NCBI GenBank assembly: GCA_021791055.1
Contig: JAJYXI010000046.1
Coordinates: forward strand, 1 to 64,000
DNA: 64,000 bases
Origin: Nitrospirota bacterium
GTDB taxonomy: Bacteria; Nitrospirota; Thermodesulfovibrionia; Thermodesulfovibrionales; Dissulfurispiraceae
Reading direction: 5' to 3'
Below the pieces are notes generated by a model. That model worked only from the letters and a program-made list of their open reading frames with translations, did not search any database and was not told where the DNA came from. The first letter of the stretch is position 1; every line of letters starts with the position of its first letter. Made by a program: the position numbers and the translations under genes. Positions 8,184 to 17,133 of this stretch are shown one piece after another.

Positions 8184-10849
8184 CTCTTCCTCCTGAATAA
8201 TTTCTCGATCTCCACTGCAAAGAATACCACAGATGACAGGCCGAGTGTAAATATCAATTCGTTGAAAGTCAGCGGCTCTGTCTTGAATATGGGATTTAAG
8301 AACGGCACGTATATAGTCGCCATCTGGAAGACAAAGCTCAATATAACCGCTGCCAAAAGCGGCTTGTTTGAAAACAATCCTATCTTAAATAAGGATTCCC
8401 TCTCAGACCTTATTGCAAGCACATGGCCGAGTTGTGTCAGGCAGAGAACTGTAAATACCATCGTCTGCCAATGAGCGTTTCCTGTTTTAATGCTCCACGC
8501 CTGAACAAATAAAACAATAGCCGCCATCAATAAACCGACCCATACGGCATGAAAACCCAAACCTCCGGCAAATATACTCTCCTTCGGATGCCTCGGAGGT
8601 CTTTTCATTACGTCGCCTTCGGCAGGTTCAACTGAAAGAGCAAGAGCGGGAAGACCGTCCGTCATGAGGTTTATCCATAATATATGAATCGGAAGCAATG
8701 GGATAGGCAGTCCTGCGAGGGGCGCAAGGAAGAGAGTCCATATTTCGCCTGAATTCGTTGTAAGAAGGTATTTCACAAACTTCCTTATGTTGTCGTATAT
8801 CTTTCTCCCCTCTTTTACCGCCTTTACGATCGTAGCGAACTTGTCATCGACTAAAATCATATGCGAAGCCTCTTTTGAGACATCCGTGCCTGTTATGCCC
8901 ATAGCTACGCCAATATCCGCCCTTTTCAATGCAGGCGCGTCATTAACGCCGTCTCCTGTCATGGCGACAAACTGTCCTTTATCCTGCAGTGCCTTCACTA
9001 TCTTTAATTTCTGCTCAGGGGCAACCCTTGCATAAACCCTTATGTGTTCAACCCTTTCTTCAAACTCTTCCAGAGATAATCTGTCAAGTTCCCTTCCTGT
9101 AATTACTGCCTTCGCATCATCCTTAATAATCTCAAGCCTCTTTGCTATTGCCTTTGCAGTAAGGGGATGATCGCCTGTTATCATTACAGGCTTTATGCCT
9201 GCTGTCCTACATAATCTTACAGCCTCCTTCGCCTCTTCCCTCGGAGGGTCCATCATTCCCACAAGACCTAAGATCGTAAGCCCCGTCTCAACATTTTCGG
9301 GAGACATATCTTCTGGAATCTTATCCCATCTTCTCATTGCGATACCCAACACCCTCAGTCCGTCAGCAGCCATCCTTTCGTTTATCCTGTAAATCTCCTC
9401 TTTGTCTATAGGCTTCAGCCCGTCAGATGTCAGGACATTAATTGATTTTTCGAGCATGACATCAATCGCACCCTTTGTGAAAGAAATGAACTCAAAATCA
9501 TTTTTTCCTTCTGACTTCTGACTTCTGACTTCTGACTTCTTGTGTATCGTTGTCATGCATTTCCTGTCAGAGTCAAATGGAATCTCGGCAACCCTCGGCA
9601 TGTGTTTTTCGAGTTCATTTTTATCAAAGCCCTTTTCCCTTGCGATGTTAAACAATGCAATTTCTGTTGGATCACCGATTACATTGCCTTCAGCATCTGT
9701 TTGTGCATCGTTGCTTAAAGCAAGGGCAGTCATAAATAAGTCAGAAGTCAGAAGTCTAAAGTCACGAGTTTTTTCTCCCTGACTCCTGACTCCTGACTCT
9801 TGACTCTTGACTATTTTCCCATCAACATAAACCTCTTCAACCGTCATCTTATTCAGCGTGAGTGTTCCTGTCTTATCCGAGCAGATATATGTGACAGAGC
9901 CCAGCGTTTCAACAGCAGGCAGCTTCCTTATGAGGGCGTTTTGTTTCACCATCTTTTTGGCGCCGAGGGCAAGAGAGATGGTCACTACAGCAGGAAGGGC
10001 TTCGGGAATTGCTGCAACAGCAAGAGAAATTGCGGTAAGCAGCATCAGCAAAGGCTCCTCACCCCTCATGACGCCGATGCCGAAGACAATGGCGCAAATG
10101 GCAAGGACAGCGATAGCCAGCTTTTTCCCAAACACTGCAAGCCTTTTCTGAAGAGGCGTTTTCACCTCTTCCTCCTCTTGAAGCATTGTAGCGATCTTGC
10201 CGAGTTCTGTATCCATGCCTGTAGCTGTAACAACTCCGGTCCCTCGGCCGTAGGTTGCAAATGTCCCCTTATACGCCATGTTTTTCCTGTCCCCTATCGG
10301 CAGATGCTCGTCATGCAATGGCTTTACATGCTTCTCAACAGGAATAGATTCCCCTGTTAATGCCGCTTCTTCGATCTTTAGTTGCACAGCCTCCGCAAGC
10401 CTCATATCAGCAGGCACAACCTTTCCAGCCTCAAGGATTACCACGTCACCCGGAACAAGCTGATATGCCGGGATGTTCGAAGGCACGCCGTCTCTTAAGA
10501 CGAGGGCAATGGGTGCGGCCATCTTTTTGAGGGCTGCCATAGCCTTCTCCGCCCTGTATTCCTGAATAAAGCCGATTACCGCATTAAGAACGACTATTAC
10601 AACAATCGCTATGGTATCCGAAGGCTCACCGATGATTCCCGATATAACTGCAGCAGCAATGAGGACGAGGATCATGAAATCCTTGAACTGGTCGAAGAAC
10701 ATCATGAATGGTGACTTTTTCTTTTTTTCCTTCAGTTCATTGGGGCCGTATTCCTCAAACCGCTTCTGTGCCTCTTCTGAAGATATTCCCTGAAGGAATG
10801 AGCCTAAATCTTTAATAACCTCGTTTATTTCTTTTTGGTGCCAGCGCAT
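8168..10849 (-). CDS. Cation-transporting P-type ATPase (Ca2+/Mn2+ type)
   Basis: This 893-residue P2A-type ATPase has the cation ATPase N-domain, TGES at about 165-168, the TM4 ion-binding IPEALP at 281-286, the phosphorylated aspartate D325 in DKTGTLT, and [11 protein letters not shown] in the P domain, followed by the C-terminal six-helix domain. IPEALP and the overall pattern suit Ca2+ or Mn2+ transport. Two heptamer-repeat insertions sit in the cytoplasmic nucleotide-binding region (about residues 346-372 and 438-449), and the catalytic motifs are intact. GAGG lies just ahead of the ATG. The Mn2+ riboswitch upstream makes manganese export a likely role. Confidence 0.92.
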   Translation of the reverse strand: MRWHQKEINEVIKDLGSFLQGISSEEAQKRFEEYGPNELKEKKKKSPFMMFFDQFKDFMILVLIAAAVISGIIGEPSDTIAIVVIVVLNAVIGFIQEYRAEKAMAALKKMAAPIALVLRDGVPSNIPAYQLVPGDVVILEAGKVVPADMRLAEAVQLKIEEAALTGESIPVEKHVKPLHDEHLPIGDRKNMAYKGTFATYGRGTGVVTATGMDTELGKIATMLQEEEEVKTPLQKRLAVFGKKLAIAVLAICAIVFGIGVMRGEEPLLMLLTAISLAVAAIPEALPAVVTISLALGAKKMVKQNALIRKLPAVETLGSVTYICSDKTGTLTLNKMTVEEVYVDGKIVKSQESGVRSQGEKTRDFRLLTSDLFMTALALSNDAQTDAEGNVIGDPTEIALFNIAREKGFDKNELEKHMPRVAEIPFDSDRKCMTTIHKKSEVRSQKSEGKNDFEFISFTKGAIDVMLEKSINVLTSDGLKPIDKEEIYRINERMAADGLRVLGIAMRRWDKIPEDMSPENVETGLTILGLVGMMDPPREEAKEAVRLCRTAGIKPVMITGDHPLTAKAIAKRLEIIKDDAKAVITGRELDRLSLEEFEERVEHIRVYARVAPEQKLKIVKALQDKGQFVAMTGDGVNDAPALKRADIGVAMGITGTDVSKEASHMILVDDKFATIVKAVKEGRKIYDNIRKFVKYLLTTNSGEIWTLFLAPLAGLPIPLLPIHILWINLMTDGLPALALSVEPAEGDVMKRPPRHPKESIFAGGLGFHAVWVGLLMAAIVLFVQAWSIKTGNAHWQTMVFTVLCLTQLGHVLAIRSERESLFKIGLFSNKPLLAAVILSFVFQMATIYVPFLNPIFKTEPLTFNELIFTLGLSSVVFFAVEIEKLFRRKRWLMS
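9508..9540. repeat. 7-nt-period repeat in the P-type ATPase gene (1)
   Basis: Four to five near-perfect TTCTGAC units lie in tandem and encode a peptide such as [12 protein letters not shown] in the nucleotide-binding domain. The frame is preserved. Confidence 0.9.
9738..9812. repeat. 7-nt-period repeat in the P-type ATPase gene (2), inverted arms
   Basis: A left arm of GAAGTCA-type units faces a right arm of GACTCCT/GACTCTT units across a spacer, so the whole tract forms an inverted pair. It encodes about 27 extra residues shortly after the DKTGTLT motif, in frame. Confidence 0.88.
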
Positions 10850-10906
10850 GATACCTCTTTCACACAGAGTCAGCAGTTTAACTTGGATGACTCAATGGCT
10901 AATAAC

Positions 10907-11212
10907 TTATTTTTTGAACACACTGAACAATTTATCGAGCCCTGATTTTTCAAGCTTTGATACAGCTTCAAGCTCTCCGGCATCAAGCCATATGCCTTCG
11001 CATTCAGAGCATTTGTCAATCTTTATTTCCTTGTAATCAATTTCTATCAACTCCATGCCGCATTTTGGACACCTCATGTAATGGAGTCCTTTCAACCTTT
11101 TCTTTTCTTCTTCAGCAAGCTTCTTGTGTTTTTCCTCTTCAAGCTTCTTTCTTTTTTCATACTCCATTCTTGCCATGTACTCCTCTTCCAATTCGCTCGG
11201 TTTTCTTACCAT
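10907..11212 (-). CDS. Zinc-ribbon protein with TFIIB-type zinc finger
   Basis: This 101-residue protein has a charged, lysine/glutamate-rich helical N-terminal half and a C-terminal zinc ribbon with CPKC near residue 48 and CSECEGIWLDAGEL near 68. The WLDxGEL pattern is typical of zf-TFIIB (PF13453) proteins. Function is unknown; such proteins may bind nucleic acid or metals. AGGGA lies just upstream of the ATG. It is the first gene after the Mn2+ riboswitch and is followed 57 nt later by the P-type ATPase, which hints at a link to metal homeostasis. Confidence 0.82.
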   Translation of the reverse strand: MVRKPSELEEEYMARMEYEKRKKLEEEKHKKLAEEEKKRLKGLHYMRCPKCGMELIEIDYKEIKIDKCSECEGIWLDAGELEAVSKLEKSGLDKLFSVFKK

Positions 11213-11368
11213 AACTATTCCCTCCTTTTGCTTTTTGCAATTTAGTTTTTACCTTATTTAATAAATTCCTTGCCCATACAAATTCGGTGGCAAGGATTCC
11301 CATTAAACAATTTCCTCAAACATATCCCTTTGTGGATTATAGGAGCATATTCTTCTCCAATAAAAAAA

Positions 11369-11405
11369 GACCTTTACCACGAAATATGCTATCGTGGTAA
11401 AGGTC
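11369..11405 (-). terminator. Riboswitch expression-platform terminator 1
   Basis: A 14-bp perfect stem (GACCTTTACCACGA with its complement) around a 9-nt loop is followed on the minus strand by seven T. Its first arm includes CCTTTAC, which also forms the 3' side of the aptamer P1 helix. The terminator and aptamer therefore exclude each other. Confidence 0.92.
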
Positions 11406-11490
11406 TTGCTTGTTAGAATTATTTCTAACCGCGGTACCGGGCTTTGTTGCCGTGTTGACGATAGCCGCTGATTCAGCTACTCCCCTTTAC
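11397..11490 (-). ncRNA. yybP-ykoY (Mn2+) riboswitch aptamer 1
   Basis: Read on the minus strand, the RNA starts GTAAAGGGGAGTAGC (conserved loop GGGGAGTAGC at 11476-11485), has a CGTCAACACGG-type segment, a GCAAGACC joining region and closes P1 with CCTTTAC. These are hallmarks of the yybP-ykoY manganese riboswitch. P1 (GTAAAGG/CCTTTAC) competes with the terminator at 11369-11405, so Mn2+ binding should turn expression on. It leads the operon zinc-ribbon protein - P-type ATPase - purC - mazG. The leader between terminator and first gene holds a further CCTTGCC/GGCAAGG stem near 11270-11297. Confidence 0.9.
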
Positions 11491-11499
11491 TGTTAAAAT

Positions 11500-11529
11500 A
11501 GTCTAACCGAAATCGAAAATTCATGTCAA
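11500..11529 (-). promoter_or_regulatory. Promoter for riboswitch 1
   Basis: A consensus -35 TTGACA (minus strand, 11524-11529) is followed after 18 nt by TAGACT as a weak -10. The expected start site near 11493 is just ahead of the aptamer. The second riboswitch has TTGACA in the same relative place. Confidence 0.6.
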
Positions 11530-11544
11530 TACATTTATTCGAGA

Positions 11545-13599
11545 CTAATCGATCCTTCCTATTGGTTCCTGTTCCTTAATCTGCACCTTCTCAAGGACAA
11601 AGAGAAGCTGCCCTTCCTGCATAGTTTCATTAAGCTTGACGCACACCTCGGCAATTTGTCCGTCAAAAGGAGCTATGATGGCATTCTCCATCTTCATGGC
11701 CTCTAAGTTTGCAATCTCCTCGCCCTTGTGGACAATATCTCCAACCCTGAGGGCGCCTCTTTCAGGATTTCCGATCCTCCAGATGTTGCCGTTTATAGGT
11801 GCTCCTATATCGTTCGGACCCTTTGCCATCCTGATTTCCGCCTTCTTTGCCCTCGGCGTCTCTACCTTATAAACCCTCGTCTTGTTATTGACCCTCATCA
11901 CAACATGGACTATTCCTTCGTGCTCAGCGCCTATGGATACAAGCTCTATGGTGTAGGGCTTGCCCCAGAGTTCGAAATCCACCCTGTCGCCGGGTCTTTT
12001 GAGGCCTTCTCTCCAGACATCTGTTGGAAGCGCAAGAGGGGCTTCGCCATATTTTTCCTTAAATTCGATAAATTCAAGGGCATCCTTCGGGTGCATAAGG
12101 TACAGGATAAACTCTTCCTCTGATGCCTCCCTGCCGAGGCTGTCCGACAGCTCCCTTCTAATCTTTTCGCGGTCATCTTCAGACACTGAATCAAGGGGGG
12201 AGAGTTCTTTCCGTTCTTTGATCTTTGCCTCCCACTCGTCACCGAATGTACTTCTATACACCCATTCTGCAGGCCAGCCCACAGGGAGCTTCCCGTAATT
12301 TCCGAGGAGCAGGTTCTTGAAATCTCCAGGCGCATTCCTGAAAAGCGTAAGCAATTCCTCCTGCTCATCCTTTTCCATGGCATCAAAGTCCTGTGCCTTT
12401 TCTTCAATAAATTTTGTCATGAGCTCGATTATGTGCTTGACCCCTGCATCTCCACGCTCCTTTGCATACCTGTTTATTATCCCGCTGCTTGTAACCCATG
12501 TAATCTGTGAGCCCGGAGTGACATCAAAATATTTCACAATCCTGTTATAAAGGGACATCATTTTTAATACGGCGGGCATTAGATGAAGGAACTCAGCCTT
12601 CTGTGCCTGCTCAAATGAGCTTGGGAAAGCGCCGCCGGGCATTTTATGGAGTGTTACTGTGTGGTCAAGACCTTTAAATGGGGATTCAGCCCATTCATAA
12701 TGCCCTATCCATTCACGCACCTTCTGGACAGCGGATTCAGCCTCTTTCCTGTCGAGATGAACGGGGATTCCCGATTCTTCAAAGATTGCATGAATGCCTA
12801 ATATTGGAGAATGCCCATAAAAGCGGACTAAAGAATCCTCCTCTATATCGAATATCTTTGCGCCTGCCTTTGCAGCGGATAAAAATGCAGGTACGGCAAG
12901 CCCGTCTGTTATGTGTCTGTGATAATTGATAACAAGCTCCGGATATGCCTGTTTTATTGCATCTATGAGATTGCCGATCCTGCTGACATCACCAACGCCT
13001 GCCATATCCTTAATGCAAAGGACTATCTCATCAACGCCACCGCAGAGGTCAACAATATCACGCACCACGCTCAAATAATAGTCGTTCGTTGCCCAATCCG
13101 CTACAGTGAAAGATATTGTGGGCTCAAAGAGCCTTCCCCTTTTCATCACAACTTCTGCAACTGCACGCATATTCCTCACATCGTTAAGGAAGGAGAAACA
13201 TCTCCAGACATCTATATCAACCTTTGATACAACGTACTCGATAACATTTTTGGGATATGGCCTGTAGCCCCAGAGGTTGGTCTCCCTTATAAGCGTCTGC
13301 AATAATACATCTGGCATAAGCTCCCTGAGGATATTTATCTCCTCAAAGGGGCTTTCTCTTCTGTTCATTATGCCCACATGCCACCTTGCTCCACCGTGGC
13401 ACTCAGCGCTGAACAGCCCCATATTGTTATAGTAAGTTGCGAGTGTTTTCAGGTCATATATGCGGTGGCGGTTCTTAAAATCGGATTGCCCTGCATCCCT
13501 CATACCAACAGAAGTAAAACAAACCCCTTTAAGGCCTCTAACAGCCTTGACAATTTCTTTTGGAGGCATTCCATGTTTTGCAAAAATATTATTATTCAT
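11545..13599 (-). CDS. pycB: Pyruvate carboxylase subunit B (carboxyltransferase-biotin subunit)
   Basis: The product is about 684 residues. It carries an N-terminal HMGL-like carboxyltransferase domain (GMRDAGQS near residue 33, metal-binding HRHITDG region), a PYC/OADA central domain and a C-terminal biotinyl domain with the biotin lysine in EAMKMEN. With the PycA subunit it carboxylates pyruvate to oxaloacetate. A decarboxylating oxaloacetate enzyme has a similar subunit, but pycA next door favours carboxylation. The start at 13599 sits in TAGGATG, directly on the pycA stop, so the two are coupled. Confidence 0.9.
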   Translation of the reverse strand: MNNNIFAKHGMPPKEIVKAVRGLKGVCFTSVGMRDAGQSDFKNRHRIYDLKTLATYYNNMGLFSAECHGGARWHVGIMNRRESPFEEINILRELMPDVLLQTLIRETNLWGYRPYPKNVIEYVVSKVDIDVWRCFSFLNDVRNMRAVAEVVMKRGRLFEPTISFTVADWATNDYYLSVVRDIVDLCGGVDEIVLCIKDMAGVGDVSRIGNLIDAIKQAYPELVINYHRHITDGLAVPAFLSAAKAGAKIFDIEEDSLVRFYGHSPILGIHAIFEESGIPVHLDRKEAESAVQKVREWIGHYEWAESPFKGLDHTVTLHKMPGGAFPSSFEQAQKAEFLHLMPAVLKMMSLYNRIVKYFDVTPGSQITWVTSSGIINRYAKERGDAGVKHIIELMTKFIEEKAQDFDAMEKDEQEELLTLFRNAPGDFKNLLLGNYGKLPVGWPAEWVYRSTFGDEWEAKIKERKELSPLDSVSEDDREKIRRELSDSLGREASEEEFILYLMHPKDALEFIEFKEKYGEAPLALPTDVWREGLKRPGDRVDFELWGKPYTIELVSIGAEHEGIVHVVMRVNNKTRVYKVETPRAKKAEIRMAKGPNDIGAPINGNIWRIGNPERGALRVGDIVHKGEEIANLEAMKMENAIIAPFDGQIAEVCVKLNETMQEGQLLFVLEKVQIKEQEPIGRID

Positions 13600-13600
13600 C

Positions 13601-15064
13601 CTACATCCACTTCTGCGGGCCAAGAGCGGATATTTCAGCAACATAACGCGCTACTTTCAACGCCTCGTCCTCGCTCGTCTTTTCCTTAAACATGGATATA
13701 AGCTCATCCATATGCTCTTCGATGAAGCGGGTGGAAAACTCCCCTGCAATAAAGGCATGATGCCTGATAATGCTTAAAAGAAGAGGTGCAAGGGTCTTTA
13801 TCCCTTCAACCCTGAGGTTCCTGCTCAATGCCCTGTCCATTGTCCTTACGGCATCTTCCCTGTCGGCTCCTGCTGTCATCAGCAACATGAAAAGCGAGTC
13901 GTAATAAGGCGGGATATCCGCGCCTTCATAAACACCGGAGGCTATTCTTACACCAGGGCCGTGAGGTATCTCAAGGCGTGTAATGGTGCCGAATGATGGG
14001 CTGAATGTCTTTGGGTCTTCTGCATTCAAACGCACTTCAAGAGCCCATCTGTTTGGATGTATATCAGCCTGTTTAAATGGAAGCTTCTTGCCCGTTACCA
14101 CATCGAGCATTATACCCACAATATCAAGACCCGTTATGAGCTCTGTTACGCCGTGCTCCACCTGCAGCCTCGTATTAACCTCGAGGAAATAAAACTTTTT
14201 TGTGGATGAATCAAATATAAACTCCACAGTGCCTGCTGTGGTATACCCTATCTCCCTCATCAATCTCACAGCAGTAAAACATATCTCCTGACGGAGGTCT
14301 TCATCCAGCGTAGGAGACGGGGCTTCTTCGATAATCTTCTGGTTGCGCCTCTGGAGGGTGCATTCCCTCTCAAAGAGATGAACCACGTTGCCGTGCTCAT
14401 CCGCAACTATCTGGACTTCGATATGCCTTCCCCTCTCGATATATTTTTCGACCAGTATTTTTTCGTCTCCGAATGCCTTCTTTGCCTCGGAACGGGCCTG
14501 TGAAAAGGCATGGACAAGCTGGTCTTCATTCTCTACCTTCACCATCCCCTTTCCGCCACCGCCTGCAGCAGCCTTTATCATTATGGGGAAGGTTACCTTT
14601 TCACTCTTCATCCATTTCTTAATCTGATTTATATCTGTTACATCATTGAGTCCAGGGATCGTTGGGACATTCGCCTTTTGTGCAATAAGTTTTGCTTCTA
14701 TCTTGTCTCCCATCATCCTTATAACATTTGGCGAAGGCCCTACCCATATCAATCCGGCATCTATCACCTTCTGGGCAAACTCCTCATTCTCTGCAAGGAA
14801 TCCCCATCCAGGATGTATGGCATCCGACTTACTTCTCAGGGCAGCATCAATCATCTTATCCATGTTGAGATAAGATTCTATAGGAGGCGCCTCTCCGATA
14901 TACAAGGCGGTGTCGGCCATAAACACATGGTGTGAGAGCCGGTCCGGAGTACTGTAAACAGCAGTTGTGGGGATCTTCCTGTCCCTGCATGTATGCATTA
15001 TCCTGACAGCAGGAACTCCCCTGTTTGCAATCAATACCTTTTTTATCGTCCTCGTTCTGTCCAT
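13601..15064 (-). CDS. pycA: Pyruvate carboxylase subunit A (biotin carboxylase)
   Basis: This 487-residue ATP-grasp biotin carboxylase uses ATP and bicarbonate to carboxylate biotin. It shows the N-terminal PreATP domain (KKVLIANRGVPAVRIM), the glycine-rich ATP loop KAAAGGGGKGM near residue 168, EKYIERGRHIEVQI and EVNTRLQVEHGVTE. Length is slightly longer than AccC, as usual for the PycA type. It is directly followed by pycB. Acetyl-CoA carboxylase AccC is the alternative, but the partner gene makes the pyruvate carboxylase call firm. Confidence 0.92.
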   Translation of the reverse strand: MDRTRTIKKVLIANRGVPAVRIMHTCRDRKIPTTAVYSTPDRLSHHVFMADTALYIGEAPPIESYLNMDKMIDAALRSKSDAIHPGWGFLAENEEFAQKVIDAGLIWVGPSPNVIRMMGDKIEAKLIAQKANVPTIPGLNDVTDINQIKKWMKSEKVTFPIMIKAAAGGGGKGMVKVENEDQLVHAFSQARSEAKKAFGDEKILVEKYIERGRHIEVQIVADEHGNVVHLFERECTLQRRNQKIIEEAPSPTLDEDLRQEICFTAVRLMREIGYTTAGTVEFIFDSSTKKFYFLEVNTRLQVEHGVTELITGLDIVGIMLDVVTGKKLPFKQADIHPNRWALEVRLNAEDPKTFSPSFGTITRLEIPHGPGVRIASGVYEGADIPPYYDSLFMLLMTAGADREDAVRTMDRALSRNLRVEGIKTLAPLLLSIIRHHAFIAGEFSTRFIEEHMDELISMFKEKTSEDEALKVARYVAEISALGPQKWM

Positions 15065-15117
15065 AAAGATGCTCCTACCTGAAGATCAAAAATAAAAGTT
15101 TTTCATTATAACAAAAA

Positions 15118-15139
15118 CCCCTTACTATATAGTAAGGGG
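15118..15139 (-). terminator. Terminator after purE
   Basis: The perfect palindrome CCCCTTACTATATAGTAAGGGG lies about 31 nt after the purE stop and is followed on the minus strand by TTTTTGTT. It should end the htpX-purE transcript. Confidence 0.85.
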
Positions 15140-15170
15140 TTAATACAATTTTATTAAGAAAAAATTTAAT

Positions 15171-15665
15171 TTAGCCCGACTTTTTTAACTCCTTTGATTT
15201 CTCCAGCAATGACTTTCTTGTCTTTTCCCTGAATGCCTCCAGTTTTGCGGCAATCTCAGGATACTTTATAGAAAGGATGGAGCATGCAAGATATGCTGCG
15301 TTCTTTGCGCCGTCTATGGCAACAGTTGCTACCGGTATTCCCGGAGGCATCTGGACAGTCGAATAAAGTGCATCAACACCGTTCAATGCTCCTGATTTAA
15401 GCGGAACGCCTATAACAGGCAATGTCGTATGTGATGCAATAACCCCTGCGAGATGGGCTGCCATGCCTGCCCCTGCTATTATCACCTCAATACCTCGATC
15501 CCTTGCGCTCTTTGAGTACTCAGCTGTCTTTTCAGGAAGCCTGTGGGCAGAACTTATATCCATTTCATAAGAAACTCCCATCTCCTTTAAGACCTCCGCT
15601 GCCTTTCCCATAACAGGCAGGTCGCTGTCGCTTCCCATAAGGATCAATACCAATGGTCTATTCAT
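15171..15665 (-). CDS. purE: N5-CAIR mutase
   Basis: PurE class I converts N5-carboxyaminoimidazole ribonucleotide to CAIR in purine synthesis. The 164-residue protein has the N-terminal [10 protein letters not shown] phosphate-binding loop, the catalytic SAHR near residue 39 and [14 protein letters not shown]. Length is normal. It lies 27 nt after htpX with no terminator between, so it should share the second Mn2+ riboswitch. It ends at the hairpin terminator at 15118-15139. PurC, the next enzyme in the pathway, is in the other riboswitch operon. Confidence 0.95.
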   Translation of the reverse strand: MNRPLVLILMGSDSDLPVMGKAAEVLKEMGVSYEMDISSAHRLPEKTAEYSKSARDRGIEVIIAGAGMAAHLAGVIASHTTLPVIGVPLKSGALNGVDALYSTVQMPPGIPVATVAIDGAKNAAYLACSILSIKYPEIAAKLEAFREKTRKSLLEKSKELKKSG

Positions 15666-15667
15666 CG

Positions 15668-15688
15668 CTCCAACACTCCGTTACTCCA
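15668..15688. repeat. 8-nt-period ACTCC repeat before purE
   Basis: CTCCAAC, ACTCCGTT and ACTCCATT units lie between the htpX stop and the purE start. This is one of several ACTCC tracts at gene borders. Confidence 0.6.
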
Positions 15689-15692
15689 TTTT

Positions 15693-16541
15693 TTAACTTC
15701 CCATTCTCATGGCCTCAAGCCTTGCTATTCTCTCCTCCATAGGCGGATGTGTGCTGAAGAGCTTTAAAAGCCCTCCACCTGAAAGAGGGTTCACTATAAA
15801 CATATGGGATGTTGCAGGGTTTGCATCCATGGGTATCCTCTGGGAAGCCATGTGAAGCTTTTTAAGGGCATTGGCGAGATACATGGGATTTCCTGCAATC
15901 CTTGCTCCTCCTGCATCCGCACCGTATTCCCTTGAGCGGGATATTGCCATCTGCACCATCATTGCAGCTATGGGGCCAACAATCATCATTACTATAGCTG
16001 CAATGGGATTGCTGCCTCCTTCTTCATCGTCATGCCTTCCTCCAAATATCATTGCCCACTGGGCCATCTGAGCAAGATAGCTTATAGCTCCTGCAATTGT
16101 GGCTGCAATTGTGCCTACAAGAATGTCCCTGTGTTTTATATGGGCAAGCTCATGAGCTATAACGCCTTCAAGTTCCTCCCTCGACAGAATCCTCATGATG
16201 CCGGTTGTTACTGCGACAGTGCCGTGGCTTGGATTCCTTCCTGTTGCAAAGGCATTGGGCTGGTCTTCATCCATTATGCAGACCTTCGGCATGGGAATAT
16301 CTGCCTTGTGTGCAAGCCTTCTGACCATGCCGTAAAGTTCCGGAGCCTCCGCCTCTGTCACCGGCTTGGCGCGGTACATCCTGAGCACTATCTTGTCGCT
16401 GAACCAGTATGTAATGAAGTTCATTCCAAAGGCCATGATAAGGGCAAAGGTCATACCTGACTTACCGCCTAACATACCCCCGATTGCTACGAGCATCAGG
16501 GTCATGGTTACCATCAAGACCATTGTCTTTAATCCGTTCAT
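15693..16541 (-). CDS. htpX: Zinc metalloprotease HtpX
   Basis: HtpX is a membrane-bound M48 protease that degrades damaged membrane proteins. The 282-residue product has two N-terminal membrane helices, the zinc motif HELAH at 130-134 with the conserved IKHRDIL after it, two further hydrophobic stretches, and [10 protein letters not shown], which supplies the third zinc ligand. Length and architecture are normal. GGAGG precedes the ATG. Its leader is the second Mn2+ riboswitch, so the gene should respond to manganese, which is unusual for htpX. purE follows in the same transcript. Confidence 0.95.
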   Translation of the reverse strand: MNGLKTMVLMVTMTLMLVAIGGMLGGKSGMTFALIMAFGMNFITYWFSDKIVLRMYRAKPVTEAEAPELYGMVRRLAHKADIPMPKVCIMDEDQPNAFATGRNPSHGTVAVTTGIMRILSREELEGVIAHELAHIKHRDILVGTIAATIAGAISYLAQMAQWAMIFGGRHDDEEGGSNPIAAIVMMIVGPIAAMMVQMAISRSREYGADAGGARIAGNPMYLANALKKLHMASQRIPMDANPATSHMFIVNPLSGGGLLKLFSTHPPMEERIARLEAMRMGS

Positions 16542-16563
16542 TTTTACACCTCCAAATTAAAAA

Positions 16564-16630
16564 GACCTTTACCGCACAAATACTTATTAATAAATTAGTT
16601 TACCAATAAATACTCATTGCGGTAAAGGTC
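16564..16630 (-). terminator. Riboswitch expression-platform terminator 2
   Basis: GACCTTTACCGCA and TGCGGTAAAGGTC form a 13-bp stem with a 41-nt A/T-rich loop, followed on the minus strand by TTTTTAATTT directly ahead of the htpX ribosome-binding site. The first arm shares CCTTTAC with aptamer P1. The U-tract is shorter than in copy 1, and because the stem is close to the start codon, part of the control may be translational. Confidence 0.8.
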
Positions 16631-16720
16631 TTGCCTGTTAGTTTTTTTCTAACCAGTGCTACCGGCCTGCATAAAGCAGACGTGCTGACGATATACACTG
16701 CCTGAGCTACTCCCCTTTAC
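16622..16720 (-). ncRNA. yybP-ykoY (Mn2+) riboswitch aptamer 2
   Basis: This is the second copy of the same class. On the minus strand it begins GTAAAGGGGAGTAGC (conserved loop 16706-16715), continues with CGTCAGCACG, then GGCAAGACC, and closes with CCTTTAC at 16622-16628. It shares the conserved core with the copy at 11397-11490 but differs in the variable stems, as expected for an RNA kept by structure. It leads htpX and purE. Confidence 0.9.
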
Positions 16721-16730
16721 TAATTCTTAG

Positions 16731-16758
16731 ATTATCGGAAATAAGAAAATTATGTCAA
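16731..16758 (-). promoter_or_regulatory. Promoter for riboswitch 2
   Basis: TTGACA (minus strand, 16753-16758), a 16-nt spacer and GATAAT (16731-16736) would start transcription near 16724, just before the aptamer. Confidence 0.65.
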
Positions 16759-16845
16759 GACTCAGCCCTTTCCCCAATTCTCATGTCCCCTTTGTTGAAA
16801 TCATTTATTCCTACTCTTGCATTGAGCATATTGTTCGGCGCTAAA

Positions 16846-17133
16846 TCATTTTTCTCTTTTCAAGAGCCTCAAGGTCTCTTCATATATAGTCTTTCTGGGT
16901 CCGATGGCTACAATTTCAATAATACCCTTGTCCGTTGCAGTTTTATAAATCACCCTGAATTTGCCTGATTTAAAGCTTTGCAGCCCCCCAAGTTCATCCC
17001 TCAAACCCTTGCCTGTTTGAGGGTCATTTAAAATAGCCTGTAAAGCGGCTTTTATCTTTCGTTTTATATCCGGGTGGAGTGTGCGAACTAATTCCGCTGT
17101 CTCATCAGACATTTTCAGTCTGCGGATGTTCAT
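16846..17133 (-). CDS. RelE/ParE-family toxin
   Basis: This 95-residue protein has the RelE/ParE fold pattern: an N-terminal strand, two helices with LHPDIKRKIKAALQAI, then LRDELGGLQSFKSGKFRVIYK and EIVAIGPRKTIYEETLR at the end. Such toxins are usually mRNA endonucleases on the ribosome (RelE) or gyrase poisons (ParE); the basic C-terminal strand favours a RelE type. It follows the Phd-type antitoxin with no gap, as expected for a type II module. Confidence 0.86.
   Translation of the reverse strand: MNIRRLKMSDETAELVRTLHPDIKRKIKAALQAILNDPQTGKGLRDELGGLQSFKSGKFRVIYKTATDKGIIEIVAIGPRKTIYEETLRLLKREK

Noticed and set aside
9508-9540. Possible CRISPR array in the tandem repeats of the ATPase gene
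   Set aside because: The units are 7 nt with no spacers and lie in frame inside a coding sequence. No cas gene is in the window.
12317-12550. Plus-strand ORF inside pycB
   Set aside because: It is a shadow frame of a long conserved gene; many such frames are open because the real gene favours certain codons.
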